Shown here piece after piece: positions 1 to 7,450 of a stretch of 10,254 nucleotides of DNA. Within the stretch, counting starts at the first letter, position 1, and each line of letters opens with the position of its first letter. Under the pieces are notes generated by a model. The model made no database searches. It saw only the letters and a list, made by a program, of their open reading frames with translations, and was not told the origin of the DNA. The stretch comes from Methylomarinum sp050304855 (GTDB lineage: Bacteria; Pseudomonadota; Gammaproteobacteria; Methylococcales; Methylomonadaceae). The position numbers and the translations under genes are program-made. Location of the stretch: contig JBNLEI010000259.1 of NCBI GenBank assembly GCA_050304855.1, positions 1 to 10,254 of the forward strand. The letters are read 5' to 3'.

Positions 1-1341
1 GCTGCTTCCATCATTTTTCTCGTTGATAAATCCGGAAGCATGGAAAAGGACCCGAGCGGCAACCGTCCAATTGCTATGGCCCGCCAGGCTATCATCGAAT
101 CTCTGCGGGCACAAAACAGTCACGATAAAATCGCATTAATCAGCTTCGACATCACGCCACACCTCTTGCTTCCCCTTCAACACTACACCGACCCAGAAAA
201 CGTAATTAAGGAAAAGTTCATTGCGCGTGCCAACGGCGGCACGTTGATAAAACCGGCCTTGAATGCTGCTTTCGAAGAATTCGCCAAAACCGCTGCTCAA
301 AACCGGATTTTGATTTTAGTGACCGACGGATTTATTGACGATAAGGAGTTAACAGCGGCGGAAGCTCTAGTAAAAGCGGAAAAAACGACCGTTATTGTGT
401 TGGCGATCGACCCTAAAATTGAGATGCTAGGACTTAAGCGGCTAACCGAATTCAATAATGGAAGATTCCTGACCATAGACTCGAGCGCCCAGCTCCCCCT
501 GTTGATGCGCAAAGAACTCGACCAAAGGCGGACACCGATTGATCAACGCGTCATAAAGGTTCAGGAAATACAACCATTGCCGTTTCTTCCTGAACTACCG
601 AATTGGCCCGACCTTTCGTCAACTGCGGTCACCAAAGCAAAGAAAAACAGTCAAGTTTTTCTAATATCCGATAAAGGCGATCCGCTTTTAGCCGCGCAGC
701 ATTCGGGAGCGGGAAAAGTCATTGCTCTACCGGCGGGCCTGAATCAATGGGCCAATAACTGGAAAAAGTGGGAATATTGGAGCACGCTGATCGAAGGCTT
801 AATAGATTGGTCGTCGATCAACACCTCCCCCGTCAATACAGAAATCAATGTCTACAAAGAATCCGATCAGTTCCGTTTAGTTATAGACGCCATGACCTCA
901 AAACGGCAATGGAATCATTCGCCCTCAGCCGCGCTGCTAGTTGTTGACCCGCTAAAACAAATAAAGGAACAGACAATACCGGCTACCGCTCCAGGGCATT
1001 ACACAACCGTCCTGAATTTAGAACGGGAAGGACCTCACAGGGTATTTATCCGCATAGGCGATGCTAAAACGCAATTACATTTATTCAATGAATCTAAAGA
1101 ATTTGTCCCTACGGAACCAACATCGGCTTCCACGACAATAGACAAAACCGTCGAGGCAATACAAAAACACTCAATGCTAAAGACACTGAATTCCATTGCA
1201 TCCTCCGGAAATACTTCTATTAGAAAAGAACTACTGTCAATCGCCTTAGTATTTTATTTGATACTGATGATTCTTGAAAATAACTTACTTTATAGTCTAG
1301 TATTTGCTTCGAAACCTAATACGCCAAAGAGAGACCGATGA
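1..1341 (+). CDS. VWA-domain membrane protein (5' partial), with GATase1-like segment
   Basis: The gene is already open at base 1. The first 13 codons read AASIIFLVDKSGS and run straight into the ATG at 40, so that ATG lies inside the MIDAS metal-binding motif (DKSGSM) and cannot be the true start. The visible part is 446 residues. Other VWA signatures follow: GGTLIKPAL supplies the MIDAS Thr and VTDGFID the distal Asp. After the VWA domain, a stretch containing GDPLLAAQHSGAGKVIALPAG and a Trp-rich NWKKWEYWSTLIEGLIDW resembles the GATase1-like region of large membrane VWA proteins. A hydrophobic helix near the end (SIALVFYLILMILENNLLYSLVF), followed by a basic tail, suggests a C-terminal membrane anchor. 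The substrate or partner is unknown; a scaffold or periplasmic adhesion role is inferred. The TGA stop overlaps the ATG of the receptor gene, so the two are probably co-translated. Confidence 0.85.
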   Translation, partial: AASIIFLVDKSGSMEKDPSGNRPIAMARQAIIESLRAQNSHDKIALISFDITPHLLLPLQHYTDPENVIKEKFIARANGGTLIKPALNAAFEEFAKTAAQNRILILVTDGFIDDKELTAAEALVKAEKTTVIVLAIDPKIEMLGLKRLTEFNNGRFLTIDSSAQLPLLMRKELDQRRTPIDQRVIKVQEIQPLPFLPELPNWPDLSSTAVTKAKKNSQVFLISDKGDPLLAAQHSGAGKVIALPAGLNQWANNWKKWEYWSTLIEGLIDWSSINTSPVNTEINVYKESDQFRLVIDAMTSKRQWNHSPSAALLVVDPLKQIKEQTIPATAPGHYTTVLNLEREGPHRVFIRIGDAKTQLHLFNESKEFVPTEPTSASTTIDKTVEAIQKHSMLKTLNSIASSGNTSIRKELLSIALVFYLILMILENNLLYSLVFASKPNTPKRDR

Positions 1342-3455
1342 ACAAAGAATCACTTTTAATTTTGTCTTTGTATTCAATTAGCAGCGCCGCTATTGCCGCC
1401 ATTCATCCCGAACAGGAAAATCTACTGTTCGAACCGATGGTCATAACGGCCACTCGCACGGAAAAACCCTTGGTCGAATTACCTTATTCGGCAGACGTTA
1501 TCACGCTCAACAACAATGCGGCTCAAACACTGAATCGAACTATACCGGAATCGATGAAATATACTCCCGGCATTATGGTTCAAAAAACCGGGCATGGACA
1601 AGGCTCTCCGATTATTCGCGGTTTCACCGGTTTTCGAACGCTATTTTTGATCGACGGTATCCGCTTGAACAATTCAGTGTTTAGAGACGGTCCGAATCAG
1701 TATTCGAACACGATAGACCCTTATAGCATCGACCGAATGGAAATCATTAAAGGCCCTAGTTCGGTGTTATACGGCAGCGACGCCGTCGGAGGAACCGTCA
1801 ATCTATTGTCGCGCGGAAATAGAGGAACGGAAACCGGCTTCAATCTGCACCCGAGTGCTTATTATCGTTACGCAGATGCCGAAAACTCTCATAGCGGACA
1901 TTTCGAAACTTCAGGCAACTACGACGACCGCTTGGGTTTCCTGATCGGCGTAACCTACAGGGACTTTGGTGATCTGGAAGGTGGAGATAGCGTTGGAATT
2001 CAACCGATGACTGGTTATACCGATACCGGTGTGAACTTCAAGGCCGATTACTCTCTAACCCGGGATTCAAAAATAACCGTTGCTCATCAGCATGTCGATA
2101 TCGACGACGCCTGGCGAACGCATAAAACTATTTTCGGCGTCCCCTGGAAGGGTACCACCGTGGGAGACGAAAAGCAGCGTTCGTTGGACCAAAACAGAGA
2201 ACTGACCTATTTAAAATACGAAATTGACCACATCGATTCGTTTATCGACGATATTAAGATCGGCGCTTCCTTCCAACAACAGGATGAAGAGCGTTTGCGC
2301 ATCAAATCTAACGACAAAAGAGATCGTTCGGGCTTTGAAGTCGATACGGTAGGTTTCACATTGCAATTAGGCAGTTTGACCGATTTCGGCAAATGGACGT
2401 ATGGTATCGAGTATTACCATGATGAAGTCGATTCGCACAGTCTAAAATACAACGCTGACGGCACTTTTGACTCTGCGGAAATACAAGGGCCAGTGGCTGA
2501 TGACGCCAATTACGACTTATTTGACGTCTATATACAAAACGAATATTCGCCGTGGGAAGATTTGGATCTGATATTCGGCGGTAGATTTACCTATGCAGCG
2601 GTGGATGCGGGACGATTTAAAGATCCGGTTACCGGATTGGCGACCTCGTATAGCAACGATTGGGATAATTTTGCCGGCAGTTTTCGTTTTCTGTACCACA
2701 TCGACGACCAAGATCATTGGAACCTTTTCGGAGGTATTTCACAAGGTTTTCGCGCTCCTAACCTGTCGGATCTGACCCGTCTTGATACGGCGCGAAGCAA
2801 TGAAATAGAAACGGCTGCGCTAGACCTGGATCCAGAGCAATTTATCTCTTACGAAATTGGTTTCAAAACACAATACGACAACTGGTCGGCGCAGATTGCC
2901 TATTTCTATACCGATATTGAAGACATGATTATTCGGACCCCGACCGGAAATGTGATCGATGGCGATAACGAAGTCACCAAAAGAAATGCCGGCAAAGGTT
3001 TTATTCACGGCATCGAATTCGGAGGCTTTTACAGATTCCACCCTCAATGGAAAACGTTCACTTCTGTGACTTGGCTAGAGGGCAAAGTTGACACTTTCCC
3101 AACCTCCAGCCCGCTTTCTGCCGAAGAACCTATTGACAGAATGATGCCGCTTACCGCTAACTTCGGGCTCAGATGGGACGCTCCCGCTAACGACCTTTGG
3201 TTGGAGGGAATTATAACGATCGCCGACAAGCAAGACCGGCTATCGACCAGAGACCAAGCTGATACGCAACGCATTCCACCCGGCGGTACTCCAGGCTACA
3301 CTGTCTACAATTTGCGTGGCGGTTGGAAAATCAACAAGTACGCAGAATTGACTCTGGCTCTTGATAATATCACTGATAAAGATTATCGGATCCACGGTTC
3401 AGGATTGAATGAAGCCGGAAGAAACTTTATTCTAGGGTTCGGTTTGCAATACTAA
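1338..3455 (+). CDS. TonB-dependent outer-membrane receptor (heme/siderophore-type architecture)
   Basis: This is a 705-residue TonB-dependent transporter, which takes up a large or scarce ligand across the outer membrane using energy from TonB-ExbBD. Residues 1-21 look like a Sec signal peptide with a site near AIA-A. EPMVITATR (32-40) resembles a TonB box. The plug spans about 42-158, with IRGF (93-96), LIDGIRL (104-110) and an IIKGPSSVLYGSDAVGG segment (136-152). The remainder is a beta-barrel rich in alternating aromatic strands, ending in the aromatic residue Tyr of LGFGLQY. FRAP at 471-474, followed by DLDPEQFISYEIG, matches the FRAP/NPxL region seen in heme and related receptors, but this motif is shared widely, so the ligand is not settled. 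The ATG overlaps the upstream VWA stop and an AAGAGAG ribosome-binding site lies at 1327-1333. No frameshift is seen. Confidence 0.93.
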   Translation: MNKESLLILSLYSISSAAIAAIHPEQENLLFEPMVITATRTEKPLVELPYSADVITLNNNAAQTLNRTIPESMKYTPGIMVQKTGHGQGSPIIRGFTGFRTLFLIDGIRLNNSVFRDGPNQYSNTIDPYSIDRMEIIKGPSSVLYGSDAVGGTVNLLSRGNRGTETGFNLHPSAYYRYADAENSHSGHFETSGNYDDRLGFLIGVTYRDFGDLEGGDSVGIQPMTGYTDTGVNFKADYSLTRDSKITVAHQHVDIDDAWRTHKTIFGVPWKGTTVGDEKQRSLDQNRELTYLKYEIDHIDSFIDDIKIGASFQQQDEERLRIKSNDKRDRSGFEVDTVGFTLQLGSLTDFGKWTYGIEYYHDEVDSHSLKYNADGTFDSAEIQGPVADDANYDLFDVYIQNEYSPWEDLDLIFGGRFTYAAVDAGRFKDPVTGLATSYSNDWDNFAGSFRFLYHIDDQDHWNLFGGISQGFRAPNLSDLTRLDTARSNEIETAALDLDPEQFISYEIGFKTQYDNWSAQIAYFYTDIEDMIIRTPTGNVIDGDNEVTKRNAGKGFIHGIEFGGFYRFHPQWKTFTSVTWLEGKVDTFPTSSPLSAEEPIDRMMPLTANFGLRWDAPANDLWLEGIITIADKQDRLSTRDQADTQRIPPGGTPGYTVYNLRGGWKINKYAELTLALDNITDKDYRIHGSGLNEAGRNFILGFGLQY

Positions 3456-3515
3456 ATCCGCTGAAATTTTCCGACTAATGTATTTAAATATACCGCGCTG
3501 ACAGTGAGCAAAACG

Positions 3516-4127
3516 ATGGCTGAACAACATTCACCTATGCATTTGTTCTGGATTATCATCATTTCTCTGTTAATTCCGATTATCCCTTTTATCTTGATCG
3601 GGGAATTACCCGGAGAAAAATGGTTATCGAATACCGATGATAATGCGTTTCTATTCGGCATCACCGGCGCATCGTTACTTGCTGCGGATGTACTTTTACC
3701 GATTCCGTCGACTATAGTCGGCACCATGCTGGGAGCACGCCTGGATTTTTTCAGCGGATTTGTTTGGACATGGTCTGGGTTGCTTATCGGTAACCTGATC
3801 GGTTATTCCGTCGGACGATTCTTAATAAATCAATCTTCCGAATCACTGGCGGAGTCCCCGACATTACTGGTACTCGCTGTCAGCAGACCAATACCGGTCC
3901 TAGCCGAAGCGGTTACGTTTGCTGCTGGCGCAGGCAAGGTGGAATTAAAGGATTTCATTTTTGTTTCCGCTTTTGCCAACGGAATCTTTGCAGCGGTATT
4001 AACCGGCAACGGCGCAGCACTGAACCCAGACAATATTTTCGGCTTTGGACTTCTGATTCCGATGCTACTACCTGTGATCGGCTGGCTAGTCTGGAAGTAT
4101 AAATTCAAAGACCAAACGAGCCCTTAA
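3516..4127 (+). CDS. VTT-domain (DedA/TVP38-like) integral membrane protein
   Basis: The 203-residue product is very hydrophobic, with likely membrane segments near 9-29, 46-73, 82-104, 148-165 and 174-194. A VTT (SNARE-associated/DedA/TVP38) domain is suggested by ADVLLPIPSTIVGTMLG (57-73), the glycine-rich GNLIGYSVGR (92-101) and SRPIPVLAEAVTFAAGAG (123-140), which carries the conserved Arg, Pro and acidic residues of the family. Known members move lipids such as undecaprenyl phosphate across the inner membrane; the substrate here is unknown. A GTG at 3504 would add four residues but has no ribosome-binding site. The ATG at 3516 has a weak GTGAG at 3504-3508, so I prefer it. It lies 60 bases after the receptor gene with no visible terminator, and converges on a YdjY-domain gene. 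E. coli ydjY is flanked by the VTT-family genes ydjX and ydjZ. Confidence 0.85.
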   Translation: MAEQHSPMHLFWIIIISLLIPIIPFILIGELPGEKWLSNTDDNAFLFGITGASLLAADVLLPIPSTIVGTMLGARLDFFSGFVWTWSGLLIGNLIGYSVGRFLINQSSESLAESPTLLVLAVSRPIPVLAEAVTFAAGAGKVELKDFIFVSAFANGIFAAVLTGNGAALNPDNIFGFGLLIPMLLPVIGWLVWKYKFKDQTSP

Positions 4128-4339
4128 CCTTAGACTCGATCGTACTACCCTCGCGAAGTATTTCTAAGTATTTAAACGACAATAATCGTCAGCATTATTT
4201 CTATGCATTTATTTGTCGACACAGATCGCCGACGTATAAATTGATCAATAATACTAAAGCGAAGGTTCAAACTTACCCGACTAGAACCATTACTCAGTAC
4301 CTTAATCTCCTAATGCTCTGGTCCTAATCGACTTCTTAG
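4128..4339. other. Convergent intergenic spacer without a clear terminator
   Basis: This AT-rich spacer separates the stop of the + strand VTT gene from the stop of the - strand YdjY lipoprotein gene. A bidirectional terminator would be expected here, but no GC-rich hairpin with a T-run is visible. Only weak dyads are present: an AT-only AATAAT/ATTATT pair (4181-4199) and GGTTC/GAACC (4264-4288). Termination may be Rho-dependent. Confidence 0.5.
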
Positions 4340-5074
4340 TTAACGGTTTAACGTAGCGCCGACATATTTGAACTCGACATGTACCGGCGCGTTGACTGAA
4401 ATTGGCCACTCTTCCGCCAAAGCAACCTGGGAGAAACTGTCCGCGCCAAAACCAACACGATGCTCGATAATGCTTGCCGGGTCATGAACAAAACCAACCA
4501 ATGTTCCTCCATTCAGTGCCGGCATATATCCTCCACCGAATTCTTCTGAAACAAAAGAAGAGCCCGTGTATACCCATTCGCCACTGCTCAGACTCCTTTC
4601 TTGATTTTTAAAGAAATCCGATGCTTCTACACGGTAACTTTTGCCATTGGTTTCCCAGGAAATCCATATCTCAACCGCATCACCCTCTACTGGAGTCGAA
4701 TCAAAATGGAATTCAGGAGACTTTCCTTTATTTTTATCGAGTCCGATAAAAATACAGGCTAGATTAAACTGATAGACATCTGCGTCCAGCTCCAAAAAAC
4801 TTTCATAACCTCTTTCGCCTTCTTTCGCAACCGCCAAAAACTCGAGCGGTTGTTCCAAACGAAGCACTTTTCCGGTTATTTCAAATTTTCTTGCCTGTTT
4901 ATCAACAATTATCTGACCTATTTTATAAATCCCATTATCTAACTTGCTGATGGCTGTTTTATTTTCGCCCGGGAGCTCTGGAAACTCTGGGAGCTCAGAT
5001 TGTTGTATTTCATGCTGAGCACAACCGGCTAAAAATAATACAGAAATGCAAAAAAAAATTATTCCCTTTTTCAT
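4340..5074 (-). CDS. YdjY-domain lipoprotein
   Basis: This 244-residue protein begins with a clear lipoprotein signal: MKKGIIFFCISVLFLAGC, with LAGC at 15-18 and Cys18 as the lipidated residue. Ala at +2 argues against inner-membrane retention, so outer-membrane anchoring is likely. After a short Pro/Glu-rich linker (about 25-40), residues about 46-200 resemble the YdjY domain: an IxVDKxxRKFEITGKV strand, then QPLEFLAVAK, a YESFLELDADVYQ segment and FNLACIFIGL. The biochemical role of YdjY is not known. A TTG at 5089, overlapping the upstream methyltransferase stop (TTGA), is possible. The ATG at 5074 is preferred because it starts exactly at the signal peptide and has GAGAG eight bases upstream. 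It is last in a three-gene operon with a methyltransferase and a radical SAM enzyme, which suggests a role with their product outside the cytoplasm. It converges on a VTT-domain gene. Confidence 0.85.
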   Translation of the reverse strand: MKKGIIFFCISVLFLAGCAQHEIQQSELPEFPELPGENKTAISKLDNGIYKIGQIIVDKQARKFEITGKVLRLEQPLEFLAVAKEGERGYESFLELDADVYQFNLACIFIGLDKNKGKSPEFHFDSTPVEGDAVEIWISWETNGKSYRVEASDFFKNQERSLSSGEWVYTGSSFVSEEFGGGYMPALNGGTLVGFVHDPASIIEHRVGFGADSFSQVALAEEWPISVNAPVHVEFKYVGATLNR

Positions 5075-5082
5075 AACAACAT

Positions 5083-5087
5083 CTCTC
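5083..5087 (-). promoter_or_regulatory. Ribosome-binding site for the YdjY lipoprotein (decides start)
   Basis: GAGAG on the - strand lies eight bases before the ATG at 5074. The competing TTG at 5089 has no purine-rich site in front of it. The site overlaps the final bases of the methyltransferase gene, so translation may be coupled. Confidence 0.5.
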
Positions 5088-6096
5088 AATTTTTAATGCC
5101 AACTACCAGCCGATGAGGCATCGGCTCGGGAAACAACTTGGTCTCAAGACTGCCGAACCCGGATTCCTCCATCCATCTAACGACATCACTATCGCTGTGA
5201 ATTCCGCCATTTTCAGCAGTCAGTAGCATATTGACGGCAAATAACGTGGCAAAAACCGGACTACTGCCACCTTCATCGGTAAAAACATCGCTGATAATCA
5301 ACATCCCGTTTTCATTCAAACTAGCGGATGCCTTCTGTATCAGTTTTCGACAGTCCTCTTCCGATTCCCTATGAAAAACACCGGATATTAATACGACATC
5401 ATTTCCTTCCGGAAACATAGTCGAGTGATAATCGCCAGGAAAAGTACTGACCTGTTCGGACTTCCCCATGGACTGGATAATATCATCAGCGTGCGCAGTG
5501 ATTCCTGGCAAATCCATCACTCTGCTTTTCAGATGAGGATATTTTCCTGCTAACAGGCAAGAATAAGTGCCTGGACCTCCCCCGATATCTAGTAATTGGT
5601 CCCGTCCGTTCAGATTTACCAGTTCAACCAAAGCGCTCGCTGTCCCCATCGCCCTATTGTGCATGCCATAAACGAAATGGCGGGTTTTCTCCGGATCTGA
5701 TCCTAAATAATTGTCAGGGGCAAGCATCGGCCGATCTTCCCGCAAAGATTGTTCAAGCTTACCCCAGGTTTCATACAAGTCGTCACTATAGCTGATCGCA
5801 TTACCCATATAGGCGGGCGATCCCGGCACCAAAAATGCCTCAGTCATCGCGGCATTGCTATATTGACTTCCGTTTTTTTCCAGCAACCCTAAAGCGACAC
5901 AAGCATTCAGTAAAAACGAAGTCGGACGCACTTTAGTATTAAGGCCCGCCGCAATTTCTTCGTTGTTTTTTTGCGTTTTTGCCAATAGCGTAAATAACCC
6001 CAACCGATGAGCGGTCAGGAAAATCTGCGAATTCCAATAAGCTGTTGCCAACGCCATGACCGGTGCCGGACTTGGAAAAGAATTCTGTTGTGTCAC
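5086..6096 (-). CDS. SAM-dependent O-methyltransferase, family 2 (dimerisation2 type)
   Basis: The 336-residue protein has the two-domain layout of plant-type and bacterial small-molecule O-methyltransferases (COMT, ASMT, hydroxyneurosporene methyltransferase). A helical dimerisation/winged-helix domain spans about 12-100 (YWNSQIFLTAHRLGLFTLLA; FLLNACVALGLLEK) and a Rossmann SAM domain about 140-334. SAM motifs are LLDIGGGPGTYS (168-179), VMDLPG (193-198) and GDY (221-223). SGVFHRESEEDC (238-249) aligns with the usual HDWxDExC, so the likely catalytic base His242 is kept although the Asp-Trp is replaced by Arg-Glu. It probably methylates a hydroxyl on a small, possibly aromatic, metabolite; the substrate cannot be read from sequence, and N- or C-methylation is not excluded. 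The GTG start shares bases with the TGA of the radical SAM gene (GTGA) and follows a strong AGGAG, so the two are translationally coupled. Confidence 0.9.
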   Translation of the reverse strand: MTQQNSFPSPAPVMALATAYWNSQIFLTAHRLGLFTLLAKTQKNNEEIAAGLNTKVRPTSFLLNACVALGLLEKNGSQYSNAAMTEAFLVPGSPAYMGNAISYSDDLYETWGKLEQSLREDRPMLAPDNYLGSDPEKTRHFVYGMHNRAMGTASALVELVNLNGRDQLLDIGGGPGTYSCLLAGKYPHLKSRVMDLPGITAHADDIIQSMGKSEQVSTFPGDYHSTMFPEGNDVVLISGVFHRESEEDCRKLIQKASASLNENGMLIISDVFTDEGGSSPVFATLFAVNMLLTAENGGIHSDSDVVRWMEESGFGSLETKLFPEPMPHRLVVGIKN

Positions 6097-7349
6097 TTTA
6101 TTGTCTCCTGATTATTGTTCTGCCTATCAATATCACATTCCAATTGCATATAAGCACAACGATGGCACATAAATCCTTCCCAGATTTGTAAGCCATGTTT
6201 TTTACGAATATCAGCATAACCGCTATTCAATTTTGCAAAATACTGACGTAACGAGGCGAACGTTTCCGGTAAATTTCTGCCCGCTACCGGCCAGTAAAGC
6301 GAATATATCGGAATAATCCCCCTTGAACACAAATCCTCCGCACCTCGTAAAGCCAAATCCGCAGCGCTCTCTGCATCCACTCCATATTCCGGCTCCAGTT
6401 CAATTCCGGCTACCATTGCAGTATAGACGCGTCCTTTGCCAAATAACCCTACAGCATATTCCAAAGCCGCTATCCAGCGCTCGTACCCCACGAACCGCTG
6501 CTTGCCCGGACAGACCTTGGCAAATAAATCTTCAGACCAGACTTCAAGATTAAAACAAACTGCGTCGACCAAATTTTCGTCGTGAAGCTGTTTTATATAA
6601 TCATCGGGGATGGCGCCAGAACCGCAAGTAACCGGTATTTTATGCTGATTGACCGCTTGAACGTGGCGAGCTATCTCGACAAAACGTCTTCCTTCTTCAT
6701 GCCAGTCTTCCATTGACCCTCCAACCAGATAAATGTGACGCACCTCGTTACTTACGATCACTTCGTGCAAGGCTTCTTGCATTCGTGTGTAAGTCAATTC
6801 TGGTAAGTCAATCTTATCCATTTGTTGACCTAACTGTTCGCTACGTGCATCGGGAGCGCCATAAGCACAAAATCCGCAGCGCATGGAAACGCCGTTTTCT
6901 TTATCTGATAAAAAATATTGACAAGCGGGAGCGATATTAACTACCGCCATATCGCTGTGAAGACTAACACCCGTTTGCACCATCGGCGTTCCGTCTAGGG
7001 TGGTCGACTTCATCCAATCAGGCAATGGGGCAAAACTCACGGCTTGATCCGAATATTTTTTCTGATCATGACGCAGTTGATAGCCGTTGATTTTATTGCC
7101 ATCAACAAACCAGTTAGACTGACCGTTGCCTTTTATACGCAAAAGCACATCATCTTCCGTAATCAACAGATAAGGAATCTTAGCTTTACCCGTTCCAGTC
7201 GGATCTTTTTCACCAGGAGCGAACCGATAAGGATAAAAATTTGGAAATGCATCTTCCGCGGCCTGACCAAGAGCTTCTGTGTAACGAATACCCTCGAACA
7301 TCAAATCCAGTTTAAGCCTAGCGTTTTCAGGTAATTTATTTTCACTCAT
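6093..7349 (-). CDS. Radical SAM enzyme with atypical C-x14-C-x2-C motif
   Basis: The 418-residue protein is a putative radical SAM enzyme. The expected CxxxCxxC is absent. The cysteines before the aromatic CGFCAYG are Cys143, Cys158 and Cys161, which would form a C-x14-C-x2-C [4Fe-4S] site. Downstream barrel features look normal: YLVGGSMED (207-215) in the SAM-amino-group (GGE-like) position, VTCGSGAIPDDYI (240-252), CFNLEVW (265-271), a PGK with VGYERW (281-292) and GKGRVYTAMVAGIE (305-318), a layout reminiscent of BioB/HydE-like families. About 130 residues precede the motif and match nothing I recognise. The C terminus has Cys395, Cys398 and Cys405 (CHRC...C), which could hold an auxiliary iron-sulfur cluster or zinc. 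The reaction is unknown. The ATG at 7349 has only a weak ribosome-binding site. It is first in the operon with the methyltransferase and YdjY lipoprotein. Confidence 0.85.
   Translation of the reverse strand: MSENKLPENARLKLDLMFEGIRYTEALGQAAEDAFPNFYPYRFAPGEKDPTGTGKAKIPYLLITEDDVLLRIKGNGQSNWFVDGNKINGYQLRHDQKKYSDQAVSFAPLPDWMKSTTLDGTPMVQTGVSLHSDMAVVNIAPACQYFLSDKENGVSMRCGFCAYGAPDARSEQLGQQMDKIDLPELTYTRMQEALHEVIVSNEVRHIYLVGGSMEDWHEEGRRFVEIARHVQAVNQHKIPVTCGSGAIPDDYIKQLHDENLVDAVCFNLEVWSEDLFAKVCPGKQRFVGYERWIAALEYAVGLFGKGRVYTAMVAGIELEPEYGVDAESAADLALRGAEDLCSRGIIPIYSLYWPVAGRNLPETFASLRQYFAKLNSGYADIRKKHGLQIWEGFMCHRCAYMQLECDIDRQNNNQETIK
6105..6109 (-). promoter_or_regulatory. Ribosome-binding site for the methyltransferase GTG start
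   Basis: AGGAG on the - strand sits eight bases before the GTG at 6096, inside the last codons of the radical SAM gene. It is the strongest Shine-Dalgarno in the operon and supports the non-ATG start. Confidence 0.7.
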
Positions 7350-7409
7350 TTTATTTTAGGATGGGTAATTTATAGACGATTTTATTTTTTGTCTGCTCGC
7401 TTTCGTTTC

Positions 7410-7424
7410 GATACTCTAAGTATC
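7410..7424. repeat. Perfect 6-base inverted repeat with 3-base spacer
   Basis: GATACT-CTA-AGTATC lies 61 bases upstream of the radical SAM start codon. It could be a small operator or a short RNA hairpin in the leader. A dyad this short can arise by chance. Confidence 0.35.
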
Positions 7425-7450
7425 CATGATGCACCTTAATATATCGCAAA

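Noticed and set aside
2207..3274. Several 60-76 codon frames inside the TonB-dependent receptor
   Set aside because: All are alternate-frame shadows within a continuous beta-barrel coding sequence.
3481..3490. Palindrome TATTTAAATA before the VTT gene as an operator
   Set aside because: Pure A/T palindromes of this length are common by chance and no promoter spacing supports it.
3830..4108. 92-codon - strand frame opposite the VTT gene
   Set aside because: It is antisense to a gene with conserved VTT motifs; the Ala/Pro/Ser-rich product reflects mirrored codons.
4181..4199. AATAAT/ATTATT dyad as a terminator between the convergent genes
   Set aside because: The stem has only six A-T pairs and no T-run of useful length, so it is too weak to call.
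5075..5089. TTG at 5089 as start of the YdjY lipoprotein
   Set aside because: It would put five extra residues before a textbook lipoprotein signal and lacks a ribosome-binding site; the ATG at 5074 fits better.
6323..7334. Three + strand frames of 75-96 codons opposite the radical SAM gene
   Set aside because: They are antisense shadows of a gene with clear family motifs and show no domain, signal or ribosome-binding site of note.
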